Notes: a model not told the origin generated them from the sequence alone. Counted from the first letter of the stretch, positions 25,301 to 34,859 are shown. The stretch is DNA of 64,000 nucleotides from Streptomyces xanthophaeus (GCF_000725805.1 NZ_JOFT01000008.1:191767-255766), one strand, 5' to 3'. Numbers and translations are program-made.

Positions 25301-27247
25301 GTGTCCCACAAGCAGCCAGAAGCACACCCGGAAGAGCAGCCGGAGCAGCAGCCGGACCAGCAGGGCGAGCAGTCGGCCGGCCGGTCCGAGCCCGTCGCGG
25401 CACCCGCCCCGCCGGAGATCACGTACACCTGGGGCCAGCACAACCAGACGATGGAGTCGATGTCGCTCGGCCAGATGGCCCGGCGCGTCCCCTCGGCCCT
25501 CGTGCAGACGGCCCGCCTCGCACTCGCCGTCGACCGGACCGTCTTCCACGTACTGGTCGCCGCCCAGGTGCTCGGCGGGATCTGTACGGCCGCGGCGCTG
25601 GCCTCGGTGGCCCGGGCGATGGTTCCGCTCCTGGGTGTCGGCGGGGTCGAGGAACGCGTTTCGGCCGCCGCCGGGCCGCTGGTGCTCGCCGCCGCCATGA
25701 CCGCCCTGGGCGCGCTGGCCTCCATCGCAGCGGGGAGCGCGTCCCGCCGTCTGACGCCCCGCATGGCCACCCTCGCCGACCTGGCGATGGTCGACGCCCA
25801 CATGGACGTGGAGCTCGCCGCCTACGACGCACCCGACTTCACCGAACGCTCCGAGGCCGCCGAGACCGGGTCCGCCCGCTCCGCCATGCTCCTGCAGGAC
25901 GCGCTCGGCTTCACCGGCGGCCTCATCGACATGGCCGCCGTCGCCTCGGTGCTCGCCGTGGTGCACCCCGCCCTCCTGCCGCTGCTCCTGCTGTCGGTGG
26001 TGCCCCGCGGCCTCGGGTCGGTGTACGCCGCCCGCCTCGACTACCGGCTCCACAACCAGACCATCGCCTCCCGCAACATCAAGCACATGATGCGCTGGCA
26101 CCTGACGACCCCGAAGCTGGCCGACGAGCTGCGCGGCAACAGCATGCGGCCGTACGCCCACCACTGGTACGCCGCGGTGTGCGAGCGCATCGACTCCAAG
26201 ATGGTCGGCTCGGCGCCCCGCTACCTGACCGTGCACCTCATCGCGGCCACCGCCTCGGGAGCGTTCGTCGTCGCCACGTACGGGGCGCTGGCCGGACTCG
26301 TCGTCGGCGGGTACATGGCGCTGGCCGCGGCCGGCACGGCGATCGTCGCCATGCGGACCTCGACGGCGGCGCTCAGTTCACTCGTCGTGTACGGGGCGGC
26401 CATGTTCCAGCACGCGCTCTACCTGGGGGACTACGCCACCTTCGTCGAGGAGGCCGCCGGGCAGTCCGGCCCCCGCGGCCCGCAGGTGATGGACGCGGCG
26501 CCGGAGAAGATCCGGCTGGAGGAAGCCGCGTACACCTACCCGGGCAAGGACGCGCCCGCACTCGGCCCGGTGTCCCTCACCCTGTCCCGGGGCGAGGTGG
26601 TGGCCGTCATCGGGGAGAACGGCGCCGGGAAGTCCACCCTGATCCGGCTGCTGACCTCACTGACGGCCCCGACGGCCGGCACCGTCTCCTGGGACGGGAT
26701 CCCGACCTCCGACGCCGACCAGCGCACGGCCTGGCGGCACGTGGGCCTGGTGACGCAGAGCTACGGCTACTGGCCCTTCTCCGCGCGGGAGAACATCACC
26801 CTCGGCCAGCCCGCCCCCGGCGGTGAGGAGGCCGTCTGGGAGGCCCTGGACGCCGTCGGCATGCGCACGGCCGTAGAGGAGTTCCCCGACGGCCTGGACA
26901 CCCTGCTCGCCCGCTCGTTCTGGGGCGGACACGAACCCTCCGGCGGCCAGTGGCAGCGGCTCGCCTGCGGACGGGCCTTCCACCGCAGGCCCGGGCTCCT
27001 GGTCATGGACGAGCCGACGAGCGCGATGGACCCGCGCGGGGAGCACAAGGTGTTCTCCGGGCTGCGGGACATGAAGGAGGACCGCATCACGGTGATCGTC
27101 ACGCACCGGATGGAGAACTGCAGGCTGGCCGACCGGATCGTGGTCCTCGACGGCGGCCGGATCGTGGAACAGGGCTCCTTCGACCAGCTGAAGTCCGTAC
27201 CGGGCGGCCGGTTCCGGGAACTGTACGAGCTCTCGCAGGACCGCTGA
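25301..27247 (+). CDS. ABC transporter, fused permease and ATPase
   Basis: 648 residues. A Gln/Glu/Pro-rich cytoplasmic N-terminus (1-45), about six membrane segments in the permease domain (about 80-385), then the nucleotide-binding domain: Walker A GENGAGKST (about 437), Q-loop VTQSYG, signature SGGQW (about 546), Walker B LLVMDEPTS (about 566) and H-loop VTHRM. Half-size exporter of lipids, peptides or drugs; probably works as a homodimer because no partner is present. GTG 25301 follows GAAGGAG by seven bases. Confidence 0.92.
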   Translation: MSHKQPEAHPEEQPEQQPDQQGEQSAGRSEPVAAPAPPEITYTWGQHNQTMESMSLGQMARRVPSALVQTARLALAVDRTVFHVLVAAQVLGGICTAAALASVARAMVPLLGVGGVEERVSAAAGPLVLAAAMTALGALASIAAGSASRRLTPRMATLADLAMVDAHMDVELAAYDAPDFTERSEAAETGSARSAMLLQDALGFTGGLIDMAAVASVLAVVHPALLPLLLLSVVPRGLGSVYAARLDYRLHNQTIASRNIKHMMRWHLTTPKLADELRGNSMRPYAHHWYAAVCERIDSKMVGSAPRYLTVHLIAATASGAFVVATYGALAGLVVGGYMALAAAGTAIVAMRTSTAALSSLVVYGAAMFQHALYLGDYATFVEEAAGQSGPRGPQVMDAAPEKIRLEEAAYTYPGKDAPALGPVSLTLSRGEVVAVIGENGAGKSTLIRLLTSLTAPTAGTVSWDGIPTSDADQRTAWRHVGLVTQSYGYWPFSARENITLGQPAPGGEEAVWEALDAVGMRTAVEEFPDGLDTLLARSFWGGHEPSGGQWQRLACGRAFHRRPGLLVMDEPTSAMDPRGEHKVFSGLRDMKEDRITVIVTHRMENCRLADRIVVLDGGRIVEQGSFDQLKSVPGGRFRELYELSQDR

Positions 27248-27274
27248 CCCCCTGCCCGCTGCCCCCTGACCGCC

Positions 27275-28198
27275 CTACGTGAGCAACGCGGAGAGGTGAT
27301 CGGCGTACGCCGTGATCCGTTCCAGCCGCGGTCCGCCGCGGGCGATGCGGAATCCGTGGCGACGGCCCCAGAACGCGGCCTGGACGGCGTGGAACTGCGC
27401 CCACCTCCGGGCCCGTTCACGGTCGAGCTCCGCCGCCTCGGCGTAGACGGCCAGCGTACGGTCCACGGCCCGGCGCAGGTCGTCGGCCTCGAGGAGCTTC
27501 AGTGCGTGGGACTTGAGCAGGGTGCCCCCGTCGTAGGCGGGGTCCCCCACGTACCCCTTGGGGTCGACGGCCAGCCACGGCTCGCGGTCGGCGCGCAGGA
27601 TGTTCCTGGCGTGCAGGTCGCCGTGGACGACGGTGTCCGGCTGGTCGCGGCCGAGTTCGCGGACGGTGGCCACCGCGGCGTCGACCACGTGATGCGGCAG
27701 TGCGTGCGCCAGTTCCCGGGCGTCCGTGCGCAGCCGCTCTTCCCAGCCGTCGGCCTGATCCTGCAAGCGGGGCAGGCCGGGCGGTGCGGGAACCGCCAGG
27801 CGACGGCTGAGCCGCCCGGCGACCGCGGGCACTACGTCGGCGTCCTCGACCTCGGCGAGGGCCGACGGCCGGACCCGTTCCAGCAGCATCGCGAACCGGT
27901 CGTCGGCCCGCTCGTGGAGGAGTACGGCGCCGCGCCCGCCCCAGACCTCGAAGGCGTCCGGCTCGTGGACGTTCCCGGGATGGGGGAAGGACACCTTCAG
28001 TACGGCGGCCTCCCCGGAGCCGCGCCGCACCGGGACGACCAGCCCGACACCGCCGTGCATGACCTCGCCGTCCGGTACGCACCCGAACCGCCCCAGCAGC
28101 TCCGCCACGATCCCGGGCAGCCCGGCCAGCCATGCCGCCCCGGCCGCGCCTTCCCGCTCGACGGTGCTGTGCGCGAACGCTTCCGGGATCCGGGTCAT
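27275..28198 (-). CDS. APH(6)/hydroxyurea-type aminoglycoside phosphotransferase family kinase
   Basis: 307 residues. Brenner motif VVHGDLHARNILRADREPWL (about 191-210) and VDPKGYVGDPAYDGG (about 211-225) are the catalytic loop and metal-binding loop in the form characteristic of the APH(6)/hur family, which phosphorylates streptomycin or hydroxyurea. Full length, ATG 28198 after GTAAGG. No antibiotic pathway is adjacent, so whether it confers resistance or has another hydroxyl substrate is unknown. Convergent with the ABC exporter. Confidence 0.85.
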   Translation of the reverse strand: MTRIPEAFAHSTVEREGAAGAAWLAGLPGIVAELLGRFGCVPDGEVMHGGVGLVVPVRRGSGEAAVLKVSFPHPGNVHEPDAFEVWGGRGAVLLHERADDRFAMLLERVRPSALAEVEDADVVPAVAGRLSRRLAVPAPPGLPRLQDQADGWEERLRTDARELAHALPHHVVDAAVATVRELGRDQPDTVVHGDLHARNILRADREPWLAVDPKGYVGDPAYDGGTLLKSHALKLLEADDLRRAVDRTLAVYAEAAELDRERARRWAQFHAVQAAFWGRRHGFRIARGGPRLERITAYADHLSALLT

Positions 28199-28337
28199 CC
28201 CGGCACCTTACGTGTCCTCCGGTGCCGGTCGTCGCCGTACTCGCCCCGGACGGGAGGCCGTTGACCTCGTCGTCCGGGGCGCGGAGCGCCGGGTAACCTA
28301 CCCCGGTCATGATCCACATACAGGGGGAACAGGAACA

Positions 28338-29102
28338 GTGAACAGAGAGCAGGAACCCGGGTACGGCTGGCAGGCGCCGCCCGCAGGTGGCCGGCAGCAC
28401 AACGGCTCCATACCCCCGCCGCCCACGGCCGCCCCCGTCGCCGCACCCGTCGCCGCGCCCGCCTCCTCGCACCGGGCCGCCTGGATCGGGGCCGGGGCGA
28501 CCCTGGTCGCCGCGGTGATCACCGTGGCGGGGGCGTACCTGCTGGTCCCGGGCAAGTCCGGGGTCCCCGGCCCGCCCGCGGCGCAGGTACCCGCGGCAGT
28601 CCCCTCCACGTCCGCCTCGCAGGCGGCTGCGGCCCCGGGCCAGGGCTCCGCCGGCTCCGCGAGCACCTCGCCCGGTGCCGCCCCGTCCGCTCCGGCCGCC
28701 GCCTCCCTCGCGGCGAAGGCGCCCGGGACCGTGCAGTGGGAGGGCACGCTGGTGCTCGCGTACGCCGAGGACCGGGACCTGGACTCCGTCCCGCCGACGC
28801 GGTCCCAGATCAACGCCGACAACGACTTCAGCGTCTTCGACTTCGCCGGCCCGAAGCTGCGCCCCGAGCGCGGGGCGAAGGCGCTGGTGTGGAAGGAGAC
28901 CGGCAAGGTCCCCTCCTACGCCGACTGCGCGGCCGTCGTCGACACCGAGGCCACGGGCAAGGAGATGTCCCTGAAGGCGGGCCTGACCCTCTGCGCGAAG
29001 ACCAATGACGGCCGGATCGCCCGGCTGACCGCCAAGGAGGTGTCCGGGAGCGCGTCCGACACCCGGGGCACCTTCTCCACCGTGGTGTGGGAGACGGGCT
29101 GA
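28338..29102 (+). CDS. Membrane-anchored hypothetical protein
   Basis: 254 residues from GTG 28338. Pro/Ala-rich cytoplasmic N-terminus, one membrane helix (AAWIGAGATLVAAVITVAGA), a long Pro/Ser/Ala linker, then an extracellular domain of about 120 residues beginning GTVQWEGTLVLAYAEDRDLD. Two cysteines (ADCAAV, LTLCAKT) may pair. No family name recognised. The longer upstream frame lacks a ribosome site and overlaps the divergent kinase gene. Confidence 0.75.
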   Translation: MNREQEPGYGWQAPPAGGRQHNGSIPPPPTAAPVAAPVAAPASSHRAAWIGAGATLVAAVITVAGAYLLVPGKSGVPGPPAAQVPAAVPSTSASQAAAAPGQGSAGSASTSPGAAPSAPAAASLAAKAPGTVQWEGTLVLAYAEDRDLDSVPPTRSQINADNDFSVFDFAGPKLRPERGAKALVWKETGKVPSYADCAAVVDTEATGKEMSLKAGLTLCAKTNDGRIARLTAKEVSGSASDTRGTFSTVVWETG

Positions 29103-29169
29103 CCGGACCCGCCGACCGGGTTTCCGGTCAGCAGGTGGCGCTCTCGGCGAACGGCCCGATCATGGAGTC

Positions 29170-31308
29170 ATGGGCGCCGAACGCGACGGCGGCGCCGGCC
29201 GCGGCCCCTCGGTCGCGGCCCGGCGCGCGATCCGCACCACCCTGGCCGCGTGTGCCGGGTTCTACGTCTGCCTGTACGGACTGGACCGGCCGGTGGCGGC
29301 GACGTACGCCCTGTTCTCGGCGGTCTCCATGGCGGCCCTCTCGCACATCCCGGGCACCGGGCCCCAGCGGGCGGCCGTCATGGCCAGGACGACGCCCGCG
29401 GTCTGGGCGCTGCTGACGGCCGGGACCTACCTCGCCGTACGGACCTGGACCGCCGTGGCGGGCATGCTGCTGATCGGCTTCGTCCTGGCCTTCGTGGCGG
29501 CGGCCGGGCCCCGCGCGGCGGGGGCCGCTCCCGGGCTCCAGCTGCTCTACATCCTGCCGTGCTTCCCGCCGTACGCGCCGGACACCCTCACCGAGCGGCT
29601 CGCCGGGGCCACCCTGGGGCTGGTGCTGCTGATCCTGGCGGAGGTCTTCGTGCTGCCCGAGCGGCCCAGCACCTCCTACCGGCAGCTGGCCGCCGAGGCC
29701 GCCGACACCGCCGCCCGCTGCGCGGCCGAGCTCGGCCGCGCCCCGTACACGCTGTCCGCCGAGTCGGCGGCGGCCGCCAGGGCGGCGGGCGAGGCACTGC
29801 GGCCCTTCCGGGTCGCCGAGGCCGAACGGCCCGCCGGGCCGGGCCTGCGGGACCGGGCGCTGACCCACGCGGGCCTGGCCGCCCGGACCCTCCTCGCCCG
29901 CCTGGTCATCCTTCCGGCAGCGCCCCCGGGCCGCCCGCCTCCGGAGCAGGGGCCCGGCGTACTGCCCGAGGTCGACGGGGCGGCCGCCGAGACGGCGGTC
30001 CTGCTCCGCGGCGACCGCACCGGGACGCAGGCCCCGGCGACCGCTGCGGCCGGCGCCCTGCGGGGCGTACGGGAGGAGATCGCGGCAGCGGACGGGCACC
30101 CCTCGACCGCGGCCTGGGGACGGCGCCGGGCGGCGCTGCTGGAGGTGGCGGACGCCACCCTGGCCTTCTCCACGGCGGCCCGGCTGGCTGTCCGGGGCCG
30201 CGCGGCGCTGGCTGCGGCGGCGGCCGACCCCAGCCGGTTCTGGTACGCCGGGCAGAGCGCCCCCCGCCTGTGGTGGCACCGGCTGGCGGGGAACGCGGGG
30301 CCGCGCTCGGTGCACTTCCAGAACGCGGTCCGCATCAGTCTCGCCCTCGCGGCCGCCCGCACGATCGCGGGCGTGGAGTCCCTGCCGCACGGCTTCTGGG
30401 CGATGCTGGCCGTCCTCTCCCTGACCCGGACCACCGCTTCCCAGACCCGCACGAGCGTGCGCCAGGCTCTCGCGGGGACCCTGCTGGGCGCCGGGGCGGC
30501 CGCCGTGGTCCTGGCCCTGGTCGGCGCGCACACGACCGTCTACGCCGTGGTGCTGCCCATCGTCATGCTCGTGGCGTTCCAGGTGGGACCGGTGCGGGGC
30601 GTGGGCTGGGCGCAGGGCATGTTCACGGTGGTCGTGTCCTTCGCGTTCGCGCAGCTGGCCCCGGTGACGTGGCGGCTGGCCGGGGTCCGGTTGATGGACG
30701 TGGTCATCGGCAGCCTGGTCGGCGTCGTGTTCGGGCTGCTCGCCTGGCCGCGGGGCGCACAGGACGAGCTGCACCGGGCGGTGGCCCTGCTGCTGCGCCG
30801 GGCCGCGGGGACGGTGGAGAGCACGGCGGACGCGGTGGCTGCGGGCGGGCCGGGCGGCATTCCGGACGACCGGCCGCTCCAGCACGCGCTGGCGCTGGCG
30901 GAGTCCGCGTTCGCACAGTTCCAGAGCGAGCCACGGGCGCCCAACGACGCCCCGTCCGACTGGCAGGCGGCCATGATGACCGGCCACCACACGCTGTGGG
31001 GCTCGCGGCGGCTGCTCGACCGCGCGGGCCCGTCCCCCGGAGACACCGACGCGGCGTGGCTACGGGCCCACGGGGCCGGTGTGGCGGCCCGGCTGCGGGA
31101 CGCGGCGCAGCGGGCGCAGGAGTCGGAGCTGGCGGTCCGTGCGCAGGACCGGGCGGCCGCGGAGGTGCCGACGGGCGCCGGTGCGGCGGCCGGGGGCGTG
31201 CCGGGGACCGGTTCGCCGCGGTTCTTCGCCGCGGTGGCCTGGCTCGACTCGCTCACGAACGACCTGGAGCGCCTGGCCACCCCCGGGCGCCCGGTCGGAC
31301 GGGCCTGA
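29170..31308 (+). CDS. FUSC-family inner-membrane protein
   Basis: 712 residues built as two halves, each with about six membrane helices followed by a cytoplasmic helical region. The second half has SVHFQNAVRISLALAAARTI and GFWAMLAVLSLTRTTASQTR, the signature of FUSC/aromatic acid exporter proteins (related to AaeB/YccS). Likely an efflux component for organic acids or xenobiotics. ATG 29170; the ribosome site is weak, so the exact start is uncertain. A terminator hairpin follows. Confidence 0.85.
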   Translation: MGAERDGGAGRGPSVAARRAIRTTLAACAGFYVCLYGLDRPVAATYALFSAVSMAALSHIPGTGPQRAAVMARTTPAVWALLTAGTYLAVRTWTAVAGMLLIGFVLAFVAAAGPRAAGAAPGLQLLYILPCFPPYAPDTLTERLAGATLGLVLLILAEVFVLPERPSTSYRQLAAEAADTAARCAAELGRAPYTLSAESAAAARAAGEALRPFRVAEAERPAGPGLRDRALTHAGLAARTLLARLVILPAAPPGRPPPEQGPGVLPEVDGAAAETAVLLRGDRTGTQAPATAAAGALRGVREEIAAADGHPSTAAWGRRRAALLEVADATLAFSTAARLAVRGRAALAAAAADPSRFWYAGQSAPRLWWHRLAGNAGPRSVHFQNAVRISLALAAARTIAGVESLPHGFWAMLAVLSLTRTTASQTRTSVRQALAGTLLGAGAAAVVLALVGAHTTVYAVVLPIVMLVAFQVGPVRGVGWAQGMFTVVVSFAFAQLAPVTWRLAGVRLMDVVIGSLVGVVFGLLAWPRGAQDELHRAVALLLRRAAGTVESTADAVAAGGPGGIPDDRPLQHALALAESAFAQFQSEPRAPNDAPSDWQAAMMTGHHTLWGSRRLLDRAGPSPGDTDAAWLRAHGAGVAARLRDAAQRAQESELAVRAQDRAAAEVPTGAGAAAGGVPGTGSPRFFAAVAWLDSLTNDLERLATPGRPVGRA

Positions 31309-31327
31309 CGGGAGCCGGGCGGGAGCC

Positions 31328-31357
31328 GGGCGGCTCCGGCTGCTGCCGGAGCCGCCC
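31328..31357. terminator. 12-bp stem-loop between convergent genes
   Basis: GGGCGGCTCCGG (31328-31339) pairs perfectly with CCGGAGCCGCCC (31346-31357) over a 6-nt loop. It lies between the FUSC gene stop at 31308 and the acyl-CoA dehydrogenase stop at 31374 and can serve both strands. Confidence 0.78.
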
Positions 31358-31373
31358 CGCACTGCCGTCCGGG

Positions 31374-33098
31374 TCAGGGCGCCATCTCGTACGCCCCGGC
31401 CAGCGCCTCCACGCGCGACCACACGCGCGCGGAGCGGTCGGCGTCCACGACCGGCCGGCGGACCGCGCCGAGCGCCCAGGCCTGCTGCTCCGCGGTGGCG
31501 GAGTCCTTCCCGTGCAGTTCGACCGCGTGCGCGGAGAAGTCCCGTACGAGGACCGAGAACAGTTCGTCGAGCACGTCCTCGTCCAGGCCGGTCAGGCGGG
31601 CCTGCTCCAGGATGAGCTGGCCGTGCACCACCAGGGCGAACAGCTGGCCGACGGCCAGGAGGAGGTCCAGGTCGCGGCTCTGCTCCTCGTCGGGGGCGGC
31701 CGTCTTGACGAACTCGCAGAGCGCGTCGGCCTGTTCGCGGAAGCGGCTGACGTTCGGCACGGAGGCGTAGGCCTCGTACGCGGGGCGCCAGTCGTGGAAG
31801 CGTACGGAGCCCAGCCCGCGGGCCGGGCCCTGACGGAAGAGGAAGGCGTCGTCGGCCGCGTCGAGGCGCGTGGGCACGGGCGCGTACTCGGCCGGTTCCA
31901 GGAGGTGGTTGCGCATGAACTTGAGGATCAGGGCGAGGTTGACGTGGACCGTGCCCTCCAGCTTCGGCAGTCCGCGGATCTCGACGGCCGCCTGGGCGAA
32001 GTAGGTGTCCTTCTCGAAGCCCTTGGCCGCGATGACGTCCCACATCAGGTCGATGACCTTCTCGCCCTCCGTGGTCACCTTCATCTTGGTCATCGGGTTG
32101 AACAGGAGGTAACGGCGGTCTTCGGGACCGGCGGAACGGAAGTAGTCGACGGCGCGGTCGCTGAACAGCTTCATCCCGACGAGGCGGACGTAGGCATCGG
32201 CCAGCTCGCGGCGCACGTGCGGGAAGGCGGTGACGGGGCGACCGTAGAGGATGCGGCCCTGGGCGTGGGTGACGGCCTCGTACATCGCGTGCTCGCAGAT
32301 GCCGATGGACGCGGTGCAGAGGTTGAACTTGCCCACGTTGACCGTGTTGAGGGCGGCGTCGAAGGCGGCGCGGCCGGTGTGCAGGATGTCCTCGGCGCCG
32401 ACCGGGTAGTCCTCCAGCCGGAACTCGCTGACGTACTTGGACGAGTCGACGACGTTCTTCACCAGGTGGTACGCCGGGTGGCGGCTGTCGGCGGCGAAGA
32501 AGACGTAGCCGTCGGGGCCCTCGACGTCGGTGCGGCGGCCGAAGACGGAGACCAGGCCGGCGGCGTTGCCGTTGCCGATGTAGTACTTGGAGCCGCTGGC
32601 GCGGAAGCCGCCGTTGCCGTCGGGCTCCAGCAGCATGTCGGTCGAGTAGATGTCGGCGCCGTGGGTCTTCTCGGACAGACCGAACGCGAACACCTCGCCC
32701 TCGGAGAGGAGTTCCGCGGCGCGGCTGCGGGCGGCGGCGTTGTCGCTCTGCCAGACCGGGCCGAGGCCGAGGACGGTGACCTGCCAGGCGTACCAGTAGT
32801 CCAGGCCGTAGAAGCCGAAGATCTCGTTGAGGGCGGCGATCCGCGCGGTGTCCCAGCGCTTGTCCGGCTCCTCCTCACCGGCGGCGGAGGCCGGGGTCAG
32901 GAAGGTCGCGAAGAGCCCCTCCTTCGCGGAGAAGGCGAGGAAGTCCGCCAGCCAGGCGCGCGTGCGGTAGTCCTCGATCAGCCTGCGCTTGCCGCGCTCC
33001 TCGAACCAGTCGACGGTGGCGCGCAGCAGCCTGCGGGTCTCGGGGTCGAAGTGCGCCGGGTCGTAGTTGCGCGGGTTGAACAGCAGCGGGTCGGTCAT
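31374..33098 (-). CDS. Acyl-CoA dehydrogenase
   Basis: 574 residues, FAD enzyme of fatty-acid beta-oxidation or related chemistry. The FAD/substrate loop FAFGLSEKTHGADIYST, the strand FRASGSKYYIGNGNAAGLVS and the LYGRPVTAFPHVRRELADAY helix are clear. The length exceeds the classic 380-400-residue form and matches the longer actinobacterial group. ATG 33098 after GAAAGG. The PadR gene ends 170 bp upstream on the same strand, suggesting local control; substrate length is not predictable. Confidence 0.9.
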   Translation of the reverse strand: MTDPLLFNPRNYDPAHFDPETRRLLRATVDWFEERGKRRLIEDYRTRAWLADFLAFSAKEGLFATFLTPASAAGEEEPDKRWDTARIAALNEIFGFYGLDYWYAWQVTVLGLGPVWQSDNAAARSRAAELLSEGEVFAFGLSEKTHGADIYSTDMLLEPDGNGGFRASGSKYYIGNGNAAGLVSVFGRRTDVEGPDGYVFFAADSRHPAYHLVKNVVDSSKYVSEFRLEDYPVGAEDILHTGRAAFDAALNTVNVGKFNLCTASIGICEHAMYEAVTHAQGRILYGRPVTAFPHVRRELADAYVRLVGMKLFSDRAVDYFRSAGPEDRRYLLFNPMTKMKVTTEGEKVIDLMWDVIAAKGFEKDTYFAQAAVEIRGLPKLEGTVHVNLALILKFMRNHLLEPAEYAPVPTRLDAADDAFLFRQGPARGLGSVRFHDWRPAYEAYASVPNVSRFREQADALCEFVKTAAPDEEQSRDLDLLLAVGQLFALVVHGQLILEQARLTGLDEDVLDELFSVLVRDFSAHAVELHGKDSATAEQQAWALGAVRRPVVDADRSARVWSRVEALAGAYEMAP

Positions 33099-33224
33099 GA
33101 GGGCTCGCCTTTCGGGTTCGAGGGTTCGGGAGTTCGGTGGGCCGGGAGGCCCGGGTTCGGGAGGCCGGGACCGACCGTGCCGGGAGCGGCCGGCGGGGCG
33201 GGAGCGGCGGGGCAGGGACCGGAA

Positions 33225-33248
33225 CCGGTACTGGTACCGGTACCGGTA
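33225..33248. repeat. CCGGTA hexamer repeat tract
   Basis: Four head-to-tail hexamers: CCGGTA, CTGGTA, CCGGTA, CCGGTA, flanked by more RACCGG-like units from about 33216 to 33263. The unit overlaps the palindrome GGTACC, so the tract can fold on itself. It lies in the 170-bp gap between the PadR and acyl-CoA dehydrogenase genes. Confidence 0.8.
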
Positions 33249-33268
33249 CCCGGACCGGACCGGGCGGT

Positions 33269-33823
33269 TCAGTGCTCGGTGAGCCGGTGGAGGGTGTCCA
33301 GCACGTCCTGGAGCCAGGCGAGCTGCATCCGTTCGTAGGCGATGCCGCCGCGCAGGACCACGTGCTGGAGTTCCCGCCCGGCATCCGACCCGGCGGGAGC
33401 GTCCGGGCCGGTGAAGTCGCGCAGCTCCCCCGCGAGGTAGTGCGTGAGCCGGTCGGCGTGCGCCCGGTGGTGCCGCTCGACCTCGAGGATCAGCGCGGCG
33501 GGGTCGTCGTAGGCCGCGCCGCGGATCTTCACGGCGAGCTCGTGCCGGACGCTGTCGGGCTGGATCGGCTCGTGGAGCCAGGCCGAGAGGGCGGAGCGGC
33601 CCACGGCGGTGACGGAGTACTCCTTCTTGTCCGGCCTCGCCTGTTGCGGCACTTCGAGGACGTCGATCCAGCCGTCGCCCTCCATGCGCTTGAGCACGCG
33701 GTAGATCTGCTGGTGCGTGGCGGTCCAGAAGTAGCCGATGGACCGGTCGAACCGGCGCGCGAGCTCATATCCGGAGCCCGGCTTCTCCAGGAGGGAGACG
33801 AGGATCGCGTGCTCGAGTGCCAT
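33269..33823 (-). CDS. PadR-family transcriptional regulator
   Basis: 184 residues. The winged helix is at the N-terminus (LEHAILVSLLEKPGSGYELA, then FWTATHQQIYRVLKRMEGDG and the wing KKEYSVTAVGRSAL), followed by the C-terminal coiled-coil dimerisation part (about 90-184). PadR repressors respond to phenolic acids, drugs or stress and often regulate themselves. A perfect palindrome lies 13 bp upstream of ATG 33823. Confidence 0.92.
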   Translation of the reverse strand: MALEHAILVSLLEKPGSGYELARRFDRSIGYFWTATHQQIYRVLKRMEGDGWIDVLEVPQQARPDKKEYSVTAVGRSALSAWLHEPIQPDSVRHELAVKIRGAAYDDPAALILEVERHHRAHADRLTHYLAGELRDFTGPDAPAGSDAGRELQHVVLRGGIAYERMQLAWLQDVLDTLHRLTEH

Positions 33824-33836
33824 GCCCCGATCCTTC

Positions 33837-33854
33837 TATGCAACTCGTTGCATA
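33837..33854. promoter_or_regulatory. Palindromic operator, probably for the PadR regulator
   Basis: TATGCAAC-TC-GTTGCATA is a perfect 18-bp dyad. Its ATGCAA...TTGCAT halves resemble the ATG(N)CAT dyads bound by PadR proteins. It lies just upstream of the PadR start and is unusually AT-rich for this DNA. Autoregulation is the simplest reading. Confidence 0.72.
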
Positions 33855-33902
33855 GACAAGCGGCACCGCCCGGGTGAGACACGTCTCACGCGGCCCCGGT
33901 CG

Positions 33903-34859
33903 TCATACCGGGGCGTCGGCGGAGGCGAGGATCTCCGCCGCGAGGTCGGACCGGCCTTCCCGTTGCATCGTGAGGGCCAGCCGGCGCAGGAACCTCACCA
34001 GCAGCTGCGGAGCCTCGGCGGGGCGGATCGATCCGCGGTGCAGGGCGATGTCGAGGGCCTGCCGGAACCCGTCGGTGTCGACCTCCGTCTTGCGCCGGTA
34101 GTAGTCGGACCCGATGCGGCTGCGGTCGGAGGACCCCGCCACCCCCTGCGGGATCCGGTACCGGGCCGGGATGGTGGGCTCGTACTTGAACGAACTCCCG
34201 CCCGCCGCCATGCGCAGCCAGGCGTGCGTGTCCTCCGAGCCGCGCACCTCCGGGAACGGGTACGCCGACGCCAGCACGGTGCGGACCGAGACGGTGGAGG
34301 TCAGGGAGGTGTAACCGGTTTCGGCGCCGATCCGGATCCATGCGTCGGGCCCCTCGACCGGCCGGTCGTGGGAGTCGAGGATCTCCTGGACGGAGGGCGT
34401 CAGCCGCTCACGGGGCACCGGCCGCCCCAGCTCGTCGATGACGCAGAACGTCGAGTAGAGGAAGTCCACCTCCGCGTGCTCGGCGAAGGTCCGCCGGGTC
34501 CGCTCCAGCCGCTGCGGGTGCGCGATGTCGTCCGCGTCGAGGAAGAGGACGAACGGGGCTCCCTGCCCGGCGGCCCAGCGGACCCCCACGTTCCGGCAGA
34601 AGCCCTGTCCCCGGTTGACGTCCTGCTGGAGCACGACCACCCGCTCCCGGTCCTCCTCCTGGAGGGCCCGTACCCGCTCGCGGTCGGGCTCGTGCGGGGA
34701 CGCGTCCTCGACGATGACCAGCCGCCACGCCGGGTCGCTCTGCGCCCGCAGGCTCCCGACCGCCTCGCGCAGGTGCTCGTGGGCCCGGGTGCCGGGACCG
34801 TCGCTGTAGTGCGGCATGACGAAGGTGGCCGTCCCGGCCGTGGTGCGCTCGCGGTGCAT
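33903..34859 (-). CDS. Family 2 glycosyltransferase
   Basis: 318 residues, GT-A fold. N-terminal strand ATFVMPHYSD, then RLVIVEDASP, GQGFCRNVGV and the metal-binding DADD at about 108-111 in FVLFLDADDIAHPQ. A later GSEDTHAWLRMAAGG gives the acceptor-side ED motif. No membrane helix, so a cytoplasmic transferase using an NDP-sugar. ATG 34859 after AAGGA. Follows the sugar-nucleotide-type dehydrogenase gene on the same strand. Confidence 0.88.
   Translation of the reverse strand: MHRERTTAGTATFVMPHYSDGPGTRAHEHLREAVGSLRAQSDPAWRLVIVEDASPHEPDRERVRALQEEDRERVVVLQQDVNRGQGFCRNVGVRWAAGQGAPFVLFLDADDIAHPQRLERTRRTFAEHAEVDFLYSTFCVIDELGRPVPRERLTPSVQEILDSHDRPVEGPDAWIRIGAETGYTSLTSTVSVRTVLASAYPFPEVRGSEDTHAWLRMAAGGSSFKYEPTIPARYRIPQGVAGSSDRSRIGSDYYRRKTEVDTDGFRQALDIALHRGSIRPAEAPQLLVRFLRRLALTMQREGRSDLAAEILASADAPV

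Noticed and set aside
29250..33338. 1362-codon plus-strand open frame through FUSC and the antisense of the acyl-CoA dehydrogenase
   Set aside because: Crosses two genes on opposite strands and a terminator hairpin; no recognisable protein sequence.
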